Shown here piece by piece: positions 53,087 through 62,402 of a DNA stretch of 64,000 nucleotides. This DNA comes from Flavobacteriales bacterium (GTDB taxonomy: Bacteria > Bacteroidota > Bacteroidia > Flavobacteriales_F > PHOS-HE28). The stretch lies in contig JADJDP010000023.1 in the NCBI GenBank assembly GCA_016702645.1, forward strand, positions 1 to 64,000, given 5' to 3'. The notes beneath the pieces are model-generated. The model was not told the origin of the DNA. It ran no database searches and was given only the letters and a program-made list of their open reading frames with translations. Each line of letters begins with the position of its first letter. Position 1 is the first letter of the stretch. A program made the position numbers and the translations under genes.

Positions 53087-54048
53087 TGCAGATGGAACTC
53101 ACCCAATGCGGTTGCGCCATGCAAGAACTCGGAAGCGGTCATCCGCCTTCGGCCCTCCGGCTGTACCTCGAGCAGTTCGATCATGCCGGATCCACAGGCA
53201 ACGAAGAGCCTATCATCCTGCTGGCGAACACTCCCCGGTGTACCGAAAGAGGTTCCGTCTGCTGGTCGGGTAGTGTTTACCTTGAAGTTCAACGTCCCGC
53301 GCGCTGTGCTCAAGAGTTGTGTCCACGCCCCGGGGTATGGTGAAAGGCCGCGCACATGATCATGGATGCGCTGCGCGGAGCGTGTCCAATCAATGCGGCA
53401 GCTCTCTTGGTTCAGCTTCGGCGCATGACGTAGAACGGGTTCTCCATGCGAGGGACGAACGAACTGCTCTTGTCGTCGTGCGGTGCCATTTAGAATGGAA
53501 GCAACAGTGCGTGTGAGCAACATGGCTCCGGTCCGCATCAAGCGGTCATGCAACTTTCCGACGTTGTCATCCGGCCCGATGGCGACGCTTTCCTGATCGA
53601 TGATGTCGCCGGTGTCTATCTCGTGGCGAATGAAGAAGGTGGTCACACCTGTTTCGGTCTCCCCGTTGATAATGGCCCAGTTGATCGGCGCAGCCCCGCG
53701 ATACTGAGGGAGGAGTGACGCGTGCAGGTTTATCGTACCCAGCGGCGGTTTGCTCCAAACAACCTCCGGCAGCATCCGAAATGCGACGACGACGTACAAG
53801 GAAGCGTGCAGGGAGTTCAAGGTTTCCAGGAACGCAGGATCGCGCAAGCGCACGGGTTGGAGAACCGGAAGTCCCAGTTCCAACGCGCGTTTCTTCACTG
53901 CCGAAATGCGCAATTCCCGCCCTCGACCAGCTGGTTTGTCCGGCGCGGTCACCACTGCGGCAACATCAAAGCCCGCTTCAACCAAAGCATTGAGGCTGCC
54001 CACGGCGAAGTCGGGCGTGCCCATGAAGAGGATCCGTTTCGCGTTCAT
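53083..54048 (-). CDS. fmt: Methionyl-tRNA formyltransferase
   Basis: Formylates initiator Met-tRNA with 10-formyl-THF, 321 residues, full length. KRILFMGTPDFAVGSLNAL and TAPDKPAGRG open the catalytic domain; NLHASLLPQYRGAAPINWAI holds the Asn-His catalytic pair and SLLP loop, and HEIDTGDII the essential Asp. The C-terminal OB-like domain (RGLSPYPGAWTQL ... LLEVQPEGRRRMTASEFL) is present. It overlaps aag by one base (TGATG) and the cupin by four. Confidence 0.97.
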   Translation of the reverse strand: MNAKRILFMGTPDFAVGSLNALVEAGFDVAAVVTAPDKPAGRGRELRISAVKKRALELGLPVLQPVRLRDPAFLETLNSLHASLYVVVAFRMLPEVVWSKPPLGTINLHASLLPQYRGAAPINWAIINGETETGVTTFFIRHEIDTGDIIDQESVAIGPDDNVGKLHDRLMRTGAMLLTRTVASILNGTARRQEQFVRPSHGEPVLRHAPKLNQESCRIDWTRSAQRIHDHVRGLSPYPGAWTQLLSTARGTLNFKVNTTRPADGTSFGTPGSVRQQDDRLFVACGSGMIELLEVQPEGRRRMTASEFLHGATALGEFHLQ

Positions 54049-54644
54049 CAGCGTGCCCAGGAAGGCAGGCGCGAAGGTGCGATGCGAAAGCGGTACGGCA
54101 ACAGCGCATCCTCGCCCGCATAGTCCACCCCGATACGCGGACCAACCAGTAGATCCTCCGGCGGAAACCGGATGCCATGGTCTTCCAGCCGGATCGGGCC
54201 GGTGAGCAGATCACTGCCGGACAGTTCGGTCCGGATCCCGAGCGCTGTGGTGAGCGTACCCGGCCCGCTCGTTGTCAACTTGGTTCCTCCGCGGCGGGCA
54301 CGCATCACTTCCATTCCTTCCAACGGTCGTATCCCGCGTACAAGCACTGCGTGCGGAACACCCTTCACATTGGTGACGACGTTGAACAGATGATGGATAC
54401 CGTAGCACAGGTACACATAGGCCAGGCCGCCCCGACCGTACATCGGCTCGTTGCGTGCTGTTCTCCTTCCACCGGACGCGTGGGACGCCTTATCGAGGAC
54501 GCCTGCATACGCTTCCGTTTCCGTGATGATCCCAGTGGTTCGGCCGGCATCGAACTCCGTGACGATCACCTTGCCCAATAGTTCGCGCGCGATGGTCTCC
54601 ACATCGGGCCGCTCGTAGAAGGAGCGCGGAACGATCGTCTTCAT
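54048..54644 (-). CDS. DNA-3-methyladenine glycosylase (AAG/Mpg type)
   Basis: A base-excision repair enzyme removing alkylated or deaminated purines, 198 residues. RELLGKVIVTEFDAGRTTG and the catalytic ITETEAYAGVLDKASHASGG (Glu as base) are followed by GRGGLAYVYLCYGIHHLFNVV, the intercalating-loop region, and RGIRPLEGMEVM and GPGTLTTALGI. All expected elements are there. Its start overlaps recQ by 4 bases. Confidence 0.95.
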   Translation of the reverse strand: MKTIVPRSFYERPDVETIARELLGKVIVTEFDAGRTTGIITETEAYAGVLDKASHASGGRRTARNEPMYGRGGLAYVYLCYGIHHLFNVVTNVKGVPHAVLVRGIRPLEGMEVMRARRGGTKLTTSGPGTLTTALGIRTELSGSDLLTGPIRLEDHGIRFPPEDLLVGPRIGVDYAGEDALLPYRFRIAPSRLPSWAR

Positions 54645-56491
54645 GCCTTCAACCCGGTTCCGTCAGGACCACCGAGCTCGTCCCGCATGTACCGCTCTGT
54701 TTCAATGTCGCGTTGGTAATGTGCCAGCGGTTCGGCGGTGATGGACGGATCGGTTTGCCCACCATAGTTCTTGAGCGAACGGCATACATCGCACTGCCCA
54801 CAATCGGATGAGCCATGCTCATCAAAGTAGGATAGGAGCATGACCATGCGGCAACGATCGTTGGAACTCATGTAAGCCAGCATGGCGTCCAGGCGTTGGG
54901 CGGAACGCTGCTCCCGATCGCGCAGTGCTGCAGGATCCATGGTGAGTCGGTCAGCGTCTTTCCGGGGCTGTTGCAGCGTGGCGCTTGGGTGATCGCTTCG
55001 GGGCTTGTAGCTGAGCACTTTCAACCTGTCCAGGTCGTGCAGCCGCTGCTCCACTTCTGCAACAGGCTTCTCGATCAACCGCGCTATCCTCGCTTCATCT
55101 ATCGTGGCGGCTTCCTCGAAGAGGCCGCCATACAAACGGAGCAACGCCTCCAGCGTCGGACCATTTCGCTGGTCGTTCACACGCATGGCGTAGACCGTGC
55201 GCTGATCGGCGAGCAGAAAAACGCGCGATGGCGAACGCGCACCTTCCGACAGCACGAGGTGACCATCGAGTTCAAGCGCCTTGAACGAATGCGCAACGGT
55301 GGAGATGGGCAGCTTCGTTCGATCCGCGATGGCGCGAAGGTCCAGTGGGTATGCTTCAAACAGGCCGGCTCCCAGCGCGATACCGTTCATATCAGCGAAT
55401 GCTTGGTAGGAGCGGCGCACATCCGTCATCGCAGGGAATCCGAGCTTGACCCGTTCCATCGCGCGCTCTTCATCGCCCGGTCCAACGAGCAGAAAGGCAT
55501 GGGCCGTCTTTCCATCGCGCCCGCCGCGTCCTGCTTCCTGATAATAGCTCTCCAGATCAGGAGGTGCTTCCATGTGTACCACGCTCCGCACATCGGCTTT
55601 GTCGATACCCATGCCGAACGCGTTGGTTGCAACAACGCATCGCAGGCTTCCGTTCATCCACGCCTGTTGGATCCTGTCACGCTCTTTCGGCGCCAGGCCC
55701 GCATGGTAGGCCTCGGCAGCGATGCCATGTTGCCGCAGGAATTGTGCGATCCGAACCGTTCCCTTGCGTTCCCGCATGTACACGATGCTGGTGCCCGGAA
55801 CGTTCAGCATGATCCGAAGCAAGCGGCCCTGCTTGTCCTCACCACGGCTCACCCACAACACCAGCTCCGGTCTTCGGAAATCGCCGCGCAGCAGATTGGG
55901 CGTCGCGAAGCCGAGCTGTTGCATGATATCGGACGCGACCGCGGCGGTTGCGGAAGCTGTGAGCGCCAGCAACGGGACCTTCGGCACCTGCTCGCGCACT
56001 TGACGGATCTTCAAGTAGGAGGGGCGGAAGTCATAGCCCCATTGTGAAATGCAGTGCGCTTCATCCACAGCGATGAGCCCTAAGGGCATGCGTGGTAGGC
56101 GGGCAAGAAAGAGTTCGGATGCCAAGCGCTCGGGGGACACGTACAGAAATGAGAGCTTGCCAACGGCCGCGCTTTCAAGCGTGTTGTCGATCTCGGCCCA
56201 TCGCATATCGCTGGTGATCGCTCGTGCGGCGATGCCTTTGCTGCGCAAGCGTTCCACCTGGTCCTTCATCAAAGCGATGAGCGGGGATACAACGAGGCAA
56301 AGTTTGCCGGTGACCATAGTGGGTACCTGGAAGCACAAACTCTTACCGCCCCCGGTCGGGAGCAGCGCGAGCGTGTCCTTCCCGTTGAGCACTTGAAGCA
56401 TCACGCGCTCCTGCACGGGGCGGAAGGCTGTGAACCCCCAGTGCTTTTTGAGCACGGTGTGCAACGCAACTCCTGTTCGTTCCTGCTCCAC
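54641..56491 (-). CDS. recQ: ATP-dependent DNA helicase RecQ
   Basis: A 3'-5' helicase, ~616 residues. Walker A LLPTGGGKS (Lys50 region), DEAH as VDEAHCISQWGYDFRPSY with the aromatic-rich loop, SATAAVASDI, motif IV-VI (YHAGLAPKERDRIQ, ATNAFGMGIDKADVR, YYQEAGRGGRDGK). The zinc cysteines appear as SDCGQCDVC near the end after the RQC region. No HRDC domain is seen, so it is a short form. The start is uncertain because the frame is open much further; GTG at 56491 is preferred, just ahead of the conserved helix HTVLKKHWGFTAFRPVQ. Confidence 0.93.
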   Translation of the reverse strand: MEQERTGVALHTVLKKHWGFTAFRPVQERVMLQVLNGKDTLALLPTGGGKSLCFQVPTMVTGKLCLVVSPLIALMKDQVERLRSKGIAARAITSDMRWAEIDNTLESAAVGKLSFLYVSPERLASELFLARLPRMPLGLIAVDEAHCISQWGYDFRPSYLKIRQVREQVPKVPLLALTASATAAVASDIMQQLGFATPNLLRGDFRRPELVLWVSRGEDKQGRLLRIMLNVPGTSIVYMRERKGTVRIAQFLRQHGIAAEAYHAGLAPKERDRIQQAWMNGSLRCVVATNAFGMGIDKADVRSVVHMEAPPDLESYYQEAGRGGRDGKTAHAFLLVGPGDEERAMERVKLGFPAMTDVRRSYQAFADMNGIALGAGLFEAYPLDLRAIADRTKLPISTVAHSFKALELDGHLVLSEGARSPSRVFLLADQRTVYAMRVNDQRNGPTLEALLRLYGGLFEEAATIDEARIARLIEKPVAEVEQRLHDLDRLKVLSYKPRSDHPSATLQQPRKDADRLTMDPAALRDREQRSAQRLDAMLAYMSSNDRCRMVMLLSYFDEHGSSDCGQCDVCRSLKNYGGQTDPSITAEPLAHYQRDIETERYMRDELGGPDGTGLKA

Positions 56492-56560
56492 GGGTATTTG
56501 TTGAGAACTATCGCGGCTTTCGCGGTGTTCGGGGCTGGCAGCGCCGCAATGCTCTTCGGC

Positions 56561-56568
56561 TACATTTG
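56561..56568 (+). promoter_or_regulatory. -7 promoter element (TACATTTG) of ilvE
   Basis: An exact TAnnTTTG, 28 bases before the ilvE ATG. The -33 box is not clear. Confidence 0.5.
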
Positions 56569-56596
56569 CTCCGTACCCCTTACCCCAGTACCCGCG

Positions 56597-57667
56597 ATGA
56601 TCACAACCGGGCAAAAGATAACCACCCAGCGTACCGCGAAGTCCCGCCTGCAGGAGACGGACTTGGAGCACATCAAGTTCGGCCGCGTCTTCAGTGACCA
56701 CATGGTCGTGATGGACTACACGAACGGCGCATGGCAACAACCTGCCATCATGCCGTTCGGCAACTTGCAGATGAGCCCGGCCGCATTGGTGCTGCATTAC
56801 AGCCAGACGATCTTCGAAGGGCTGAAGGCCTACCGCAACGTGAACGGTGGCGTGAGCTTGATACGGCCGCAGGCGAACATTGCGCGCATGAACCACAGTA
56901 CGCATCGCATGTGCATGCCGTCCATTCCGGAGGATGTGTTCATGGATGCGATGATGGAACTGGTCCGCCTGGACAGCGATTGGATCCCGAAGGATGATGA
57001 TGCGGCCTTGTACATACGCCCCTTCATGTTCGCCAGCGATGAGTACATCGGTGTGCGTCCCAGCGACAGCTATCGTTTCATCATTTTCACCTGCCCGGTT
57101 CGCGCCTATTACAATGAGCCTGTGCGCGTGAAGATCGAAACCAATATCAGCCGGGCCTTCCCTGGAGGTACGGGCGAGGCGAAGTGCGGTGGCAACTATG
57201 CCGGTGCGCTGTACCCGGCCAAACTGGGCATGGATGGCGGCTTCCATCAATTGTTGTGGACCGATGGCCTCACGCACAAGTACTTCGAGGAGAGCGGGAC
57301 GATGAACGTGTTCTTCAACGTGGATGGCACCTTGATCACCCCCGGACTCGATGGAACGATCCTGCACGGTATCACGCGCGATAGCATCATCCGGATCGCC
57401 AAGGATGAAGGGATCCGTGTCGAAGAGCGCCAGGTTTCGGTGGAGGAGATCGAAGTGGCAGCGCGCAACGGCCGTTTGCGGTCCGCCTTCGGTGCGGGAA
57501 CGGCCGCGACGATCGCGCATATCCAAAGCATCGCTTTCGGTGATGCCGTGTACGAATTGCCCGACGTGAGCACGCGTGAACTCGCCAACCGCATCGGAAA
57601 GAAGCTGGACGATATCCGTCGCGGTCGTATTGCCGATCCCTACGGTTGGGTGGTCCCGGTGATCTGA
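56597..57667 (+). CDS. ilvE: Branched-chain amino acid aminotransferase
   Basis: PLP enzyme of 356 residues, the last step of Leu/Ile/Val synthesis and first of their breakdown. PLP lysine in EAKCGGNYAGALYPAK; QLLWTDG, HYSQTIFEGLKAY, LIRPQANIARMNHSTHRM and SGTMNVFFN are the family signatures. It is of the longer type II (eukaryote-like, BCAT) group rather than the 309-residue E. coli form. The ATG at 56597 follows the promoter; a hairpin terminator comes after. Confidence 0.95.
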   Translation: MITTGQKITTQRTAKSRLQETDLEHIKFGRVFSDHMVVMDYTNGAWQQPAIMPFGNLQMSPAALVLHYSQTIFEGLKAYRNVNGGVSLIRPQANIARMNHSTHRMCMPSIPEDVFMDAMMELVRLDSDWIPKDDDAALYIRPFMFASDEYIGVRPSDSYRFIIFTCPVRAYYNEPVRVKIETNISRAFPGGTGEAKCGGNYAGALYPAKLGMDGGFHQLLWTDGLTHKYFEESGTMNVFFNVDGTLITPGLDGTILHGITRDSIIRIAKDEGIRVEERQVSVEEIEVAARNGRLRSAFGAGTAATIAHIQSIAFGDAVYELPDVSTRELANRIGKKLDDIRRGRIADPYGWVVPVI

Positions 57668-57688
57668 ACCGATCGAACGATCAAGAAC

Positions 57689-57712
57689 GAAGGCTTCCGA
57701 AAGGGAGCCTTC
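57689..57712 (+). terminator. Rho-independent terminator of ilvE
   Basis: GAAGGCTTCC, GAAA loop, GGGAGCCTTC (one mismatched/G-T pair), then TTCATTT. It ends just before the converging J-protein stop. Confidence 0.7.
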
Positions 57713-57713
57713 T

Positions 57714-58238
57714 TCATTTCAGGCGCAAGCCCGAGATGCTGTCCGGTATCACGGCGATGCCCGGTGCACTGAAGAAGAGCATGTAGAGCGGCCAATCGAA
57801 GAAGATGATGCCGATAAGGATGCCCGTAATGAGCACTACTCCGAAAAGGAGTCCGGTGATGTGCAACCCGAAGAAGGCGAAGCGGTGGACCGGACGATCG
57901 GGTTCTTCCTCCCGCTGGTAGCGGAACGTTCTGGTGCGATGCCCATGTGGATCGGCAGTTGGTTCGATGGCTTCCCGGTAAAAACGCAGTTGCTCATCGT
58001 ACCGTGTGCGACGCTCGATGTGGATGAGCGTGTTGTACGCATCATGCACGGCTTGGAACACTTGGGCTGCGTTCACCGCCCCGCTGCGGTCGGGGTGGCA
58101 CTGCTTCACGCGTTCCCGATAGGCCCGCTTGATCTGTTGGGAGGACGCATCGCGAGGAACCCCGAGCACCTTGTAGTGGTCGTACCGTAGCAACTGGTCC
58201 ATGCCGATGCGGGTGTGCTTGCGACCGTTCGTCGTCAC
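57714..58238 (-). CDS. J-domain (DnaJ-like) membrane protein
   Basis: A 174-residue co-chaperone-like protein. A J-domain occupies residues ~18-85 (DHYKVLGVPRDASSQQIKRAY ... the essential HPD in KQCHPDRSG ... AYNTLIHIERRTRYD). After an acidic/Arg linker come two membrane helices (FAFFGLHITGLLFGVVLITGILIG and PLYMLFFSAPGIAVI). It is unlike DnaJ itself (no G/F or zinc domains) and would recruit DnaK to the inner membrane. The start could be the Met13 ATG at 58202. Confidence 0.9.
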   Translation of the reverse strand: MTTNGRKHTRIGMDQLLRYDHYKVLGVPRDASSQQIKRAYRERVKQCHPDRSGAVNAAQVFQAVHDAYNTLIHIERRTRYDEQLRFYREAIEPTADPHGHRTRTFRYQREEEPDRPVHRFAFFGLHITGLLFGVVLITGILIGIIFFDWPLYMLFFSAPGIAVIPDSISGLRLK

Positions 58239-58283
58239 GCTCTATGCGATCACGTGTCCTAAGGTATCTTATCGTTGCAACGC

Positions 58284-59624
58284 ATGAGGTCCTCGATCCT
58301 TGCCCGGTACACCTTTCTGGTCGTTGCGCTGCTGCCCGTCGCAGCGATGGCGCAGCGGATCGTGCGTGGGACCGTGCTCGATGCCACCATGGAACGACCG
58401 TTGCCGGATGCCAATGTGCGCTTGAAGGGAAGCGATGTCGGTGCGGTCACGGATGCAACGGGGCATTTCGAACTGGAGTGCGGAGCGTCGAAGGAAGTAA
58501 CGCTCCGGATCAGCTTTGTTGGATATACCGAGAAGGTGCGCGTGGTGACGCAAGCGGAGATCGTGTCCGGTACGCCGATCCTCATCCTTCTCCAGCGGTC
58601 GGTCACGGAATTGCCGGAAATGGACGTGCATGCCCCCGAGCCGGAGGAGGTCTTCCAGCGAAAGGACCTGCACGTGGGGGCTTACCATGTGAACGCTGAT
58701 GGGCTCTGGGTGCTCGTGTACGCCAGTCCACAACTATGGCACCGCGAGGAGAATGCCGGTGAACAGATCTTGCACGGCGCACGCCTCTACCTGCTGGACA
58801 CGCTTTTCAATGAACGTTTCCATCGGTCCTTGCCATCCGCAGTACGTGGCTTGCGAAAGGATCATCGGCAGCGCGCCATTGTGGAGGGTGTGAAGGAGGC
58901 CTGGTTCGCATCGGCAGGAGAAGAGGACATTGAACTCGGTCCTGTGCACCTCGCCACCTTGCATGAGGCCGTACTGCCCTGGACCGATAGCGTACCAGGC
59001 TATCTGTTGGGGAACAACTTGCAGCCAACCTATCCTGCGTTCGATCATTTCGGGTACGATCCCGGTCGGGATACGAGCAGGTTGATCTGTTCCGTGGTGG
59101 ACGCCCACACGATGGAACTTTTTCGAAGCCAGTACAAGTACATGACCGGCCATGACAAGGTGGTGGCCATGGACCTTGGGCGTGAAATGGGGGTGGATGC
59201 CGAGGTGATCGCCGGCTATATGACGGGCTTTCCCGAGGACCTCTACTTCAGTGTACCCTATGCGCCGTTGTTCGTAGTTCGCGATACCCTGTGCGTGTTC
59301 GATCATTACCGCGAGCGCATCAGACGTTTCAATCTGGGAATGACCCCGATCGATGAGATACCCATGGTGCATCAACGGGACCACAATTGGGACGGGCTTC
59401 TGCTACAGGATGCCGCGAGCGATGCGGTGCACGTGGTCTTCGCACGGAATGCGCGGACGTGGATCCGTCGCATCGATCCTGCTACTGGTGCGCTTGGGCC
59501 GGCCACGGCGCTCACATATCCGTATCCGGAGGAAGTCCAGGTCCACGATGGCCACGTGTATTACGTATACCGGCCCTACGGCTCTTTGCAGAAGCGTACG
59601 CTCTACAGGGAGGTGCTACGCTGA
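58284..59624 (+). CDS. Secreted protein with carboxypeptidase-regulatory-like N-terminus
   Basis: A 446-residue exported protein. Signal peptide MRSSILARYTFLVVALLPVAAMAQ. Residues ~25-105 are a CarboxypepD_reg-like beta-sandwich (RGTVLDATMERPLPDANVRLKG, TDATGHFELECG, ISFVGYTEK), as at the start of SusC/TonB receptors. The remainder is not a barrel and matches nothing I know. There is no TonB-dependent receptor barrel and no T9SS tail, so it is probably periplasmic. An in-frame TTG at 58275 is a less likely start. It converges on the GNAT fragment with a 9-base overlap. Confidence 0.85.
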   Translation: MRSSILARYTFLVVALLPVAAMAQRIVRGTVLDATMERPLPDANVRLKGSDVGAVTDATGHFELECGASKEVTLRISFVGYTEKVRVVTQAEIVSGTPILILLQRSVTELPEMDVHAPEPEEVFQRKDLHVGAYHVNADGLWVLVYASPQLWHREENAGEQILHGARLYLLDTLFNERFHRSLPSAVRGLRKDHRQRAIVEGVKEAWFASAGEEDIELGPVHLATLHEAVLPWTDSVPGYLLGNNLQPTYPAFDHFGYDPGRDTSRLICSVVDAHTMELFRSQYKYMTGHDKVVAMDLGREMGVDAEVIAGYMTGFPEDLYFSVPYAPLFVVRDTLCVFDHYRERIRRFNLGMTPIDEIPMVHQRDHNWDGLLLQDAASDAVHVVFARNARTWIRRIDPATGALGPATALTYPYPEEVQVHDGHVYYVYRPYGSLQKRTLYREVLR

Positions 59625-59771
59625 ACGGCCGAGTTCCAGGATCACTTCGCCGCTCGGCGTCGTTCCCGTTTCCTTGTATCCTGCTTTCCGGTAGAACGCC
59701 TCCGCGCGTGTGTTCGGCCCTGTTGTCAGCCGTAGAACCGGAGCGCGCTCGAAGTACCACGCGAGCAGCAT
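59616..59771 (-). pseudogene. C-terminal fragment of a GNAT acetyltransferase
   Basis: A 51-residue frame, ATG at 59771 (overlapping the ABC transporter stop, TGATG) to TAG at 59616. It contains LRLTTGPNTRAEAFYRKAGY and KETG, the typical last two strands of GNAT enzymes (LxTGxxNxxAxxFYRKxGFxxTG). The acetyl-CoA loop (Q/RxxGxG/A) is missing, so it cannot be an active enzyme alone. It is either a degraded remnant, or the end of a gene fused by translation coupling to the transporter. Confidence 0.6.
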
Positions 59772-61632
59772 CAGATACGCGCCTGGTAGGTGTACAGTTC
59801 GTGGTACCGGCCCTCCTTCGCGATCAGTTCGTTATGGGTGCCGCTCTCCACGATCCGCCCTTTTTCGATGACGAGTATCCGTGTGGCTTGGCGGATGGTG
59901 CTCAGGCGGTGGGCGATCACGAAGGTGGTCGGTCCTTCACCAGTTCGTTCAGGCTCTTCTGGATGAGCGCTTCGCTTTCGGTGTCGAGGTTGCTCGTTGC
60001 TTCGTCAAGGATCAGGATCTTCGGATCGGCGAGCATGGCACGTGCGATCGCCACACGCTGGCGCTGGCCACCGCTCAGTTTCACACCTCGTTCGCCGATC
60101 ACCGTTTCCAATCCGTTCTCGAAGCGATCCGTGAATTCGCTCACGTATGCTCCCCTCACGGCCCGTTGCAGTTGATCTTCCGTCGCGTTCGGTCGTGGGA
60201 AGAGGATGTTCTCGCGGATGGTGCCTTCGAAGAGGAAATCATCCTGCAGAACCACACCTAAATGCTGGCGGTAGCTCGACAGGCTCACCTTGCTGAGGTC
60301 CTGTCCGTCTATGGTGATGACACCCGACTTCGGTGTGAGGAAAGTTGCCGCCAATCCAGCGATGGTGCTCTTGCCCGAGCCGGAGGTGCCCACCAAGGCG
60401 GTGACACTTCCAGCCGGTGCCTCGAAGGTGATGTTGTTCACGACCTCCTTGCCTTCCTCGTACGCGAAGGACACATCGTTGAAGCGGATATCGCCATGGA
60501 GGCTGCTGAGCTTCACCGGACGTTCATCCGCAACATCCTCGGGCGTCATGTTCATGATCTCCTCCGTACGATCCAGTCCCGCGAAGGCTTCCGTGAGTTG
60601 ACTGCAGATATTGCTCATCTGCACGATCGGCGCGATCATGAAACCGAGGTAGAGCGTGAAGGAGAGGAATTCGCCGAGGGTGAGTTCCTCGTTGATTATC
60701 TGGTAGCCACCGAAACCCATGATGCCAGCACTGGCGAGTCCCAGCAACAAGGCCGATGCGCTGGTGATCAGGGCTGTGGCCGTAAGGCTTTGCTTCACAT
60801 TCTCAAAAAGCCGCTCCACTCCGCGTTCGAAGCTGGAGTTCTCCTGCTCTTCGGCGTTGAAGCCCTTGATCACCCGCACCCCGTTCAATGTTTCGGTGAG
60901 CCTGCCGGTTACCTCTGCATTGATGATACCCCGTGTGCGGAAGATGGGCCGGATCTTCCCGAAGGCCTTCAGCGCGATGAGTGCGAACACGGCGACGGGG
61001 ATGAGCGTGCAGAGTGTCATCAGCGGACTGATGTTGATCAGCAGCACGAGCGAGGCGATGGCTGTGATCGAACCACCCACCAACTGAACTAGGCCGGTGC
61101 CCACCAAGTTGCGCACACCTTCCACATCGGACATGATCCGGCTCACCAGCGCACCGCTCTTGGTGTTGTCGAAGTAGCTGATCGGTAGCGAGAGGATCTT
61201 GCGTTGTACCTGCGCCCGCAACTTGCTGATGAGGAGTTGTGCCTCCACGCTCAACAACTTGGTGAGCAGGAACGAGGTGACGCTTTGAACGATGATGGAG
61301 CCGACCACGAGAGCGAGCAACTTCCACAACTGGTCCAGGTCCTTGTTGGGCACCACTTCGTCCAAGAGCACTTTTGTTTGCCAGGGCAACACCAAACTGG
61401 CCGCGCGGCTGATAGCGATGAGCACCAACCCAACGAGCACATGGCGGCGGCGTGGCCAGATGAACTGTCGAAAGGCCTGTTTCCATGTCATGCGCGTCCC
61501 GGTTTCGGGCAAGGCCGCTTGTGCGGCTCGTTGGCGGCTGCGGGAGGCGCTGGGCGTGCGTTCGGCGCGGGAACTGGGGAATTTGCGTGGATCCAATGGC
61601 GATTCTGGAGTGATCGGTTCGTTGCTAGGCAT
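59771..61632 (-). CDS. ABC transporter, fused permease and ATPase (MsbA-like); one apparent frameshift
   Basis: A type I exporter, ~620 residues, with six membrane helices and an ATPase: GTSGSGKST (Walker A), the ABC signature LSGGQRQRVAIA, and Walker B ILILDEATSNLD. The frame breaks at about 59930: the open frame stops after LVKDRPPS, while the family sequence (TTFVIAHRLSTIRQATRILVIEKGR ... HELYTYQARI) continues one frame over to the TGA at 59771. One missing base explains it. Lost without repair is the H-loop histidine, essential for ATP hydrolysis. The ATG at 61632 is preferred because a near-consensus CACCTTTG at 61642-61649 lies right before it. Confidence 0.9.
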
Positions 61633-61715
61633 AAGCTGCACCAAAGGTGCTCATCGGACGGATCGGCAGAGGCCGCTCGCAAGGGGCACCCCGGGTTTCT
61701 CCGCACCTTGCGCCC

Positions 61716-62399
61716 ATGAAGATGCGGATCAACAAGTTGCTGGATACAGCGCTCATCCCCAACAACGGCGGTGAGCTACGTCTCTACCAACGCAACGAGG
61801 AGTATTCGATCGAAGTGGTCGGCATCAGTGGCGAACTCATGAGCACCGCGATCCATGGCTCGGAGGATTCACTGGCGGAGTTGGCCTTGAAGCGTGTGAA
61901 GGATGCGCAGAACGCACGCGTGCTAGTGGGTGGGTTGGGCATGGGTTTCACGCTAGCGGCTGCACTCAAGCATGTCGGACCCAAGGGCGAGGTGGTCGTG
62001 GCGGAACTGGTGCCCGAGGTGGTCAATTGCAACCAAGGGCCGATGGGTGCCAAGGCCGGTGATCCGATGAAGGATCCGCGCGCGCGGGTCGTCGTTTCCG
62101 ATGTGCTGGAGCTGATCCGCAAGGAGCGCGGCGGCTACGACGCCATCCTGCTCGATACCGACAACGGACCTGTTGGCCTGACCCAACCTGACAATAACCG
62201 GCTTTACTCGCACCGAGGATTGCGTTCCGCCTATGATGCGTTGCGGCCGCACGGTGTGTTGGCGGTGTGGTCAACGGACCCCGATGCGCCGTTCACCAAA
62301 CGACTTGGCATGGCTGGCTTCCGCATCAATGAGGAAAAGGTGTTCGCGCATCGCGACAAGGGAACCAAGCACCATTTGTGGTTTGCCACGCGCCCATAG
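61716..62399 (+). CDS. Spermidine-synthase-like Rossmann methyltransferase-fold protein
   Basis: A 227-residue cytoplasmic protein. MKMRINKLLDTALIPNNGGELRLYQRNEEYSIEV opens like a polyamine synthase N-terminal strand; VLVGGLGMGFTLAAAL and VVVAELVPEVVN form the SAM/decarboxy-SAM binding motif I and II; YDAILLDTDNGPVGLTQPDNNRLYSHRGL resembles the catalytic-Asp region. Spermidine synthase itself usually has ~280 residues with a longer N-terminus, so the substrate is uncertain. It diverges from the ABC transporter. Confidence 0.85.
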   Translation: MKMRINKLLDTALIPNNGGELRLYQRNEEYSIEVVGISGELMSTAIHGSEDSLAELALKRVKDAQNARVLVGGLGMGFTLAAALKHVGPKGEVVVAELVPEVVNCNQGPMGAKAGDPMKDPRARVVVSDVLELIRKERGGYDAILLDTDNGPVGLTQPDNNRLYSHRGLRSAYDALRPHGVLAVWSTDPDAPFTKRLGMAGFRINEEKVFAHRDKGTKHHLWFATRP

Positions 62400-62402
62400 C
62401 AC

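Noticed and set aside
56492..57526. N-terminal extension of recQ by ~345 residues
   Set aside because: It runs antisense to ilvE; the RecQ domain begins just after 56491 and the extra sequence has no protein-like character.
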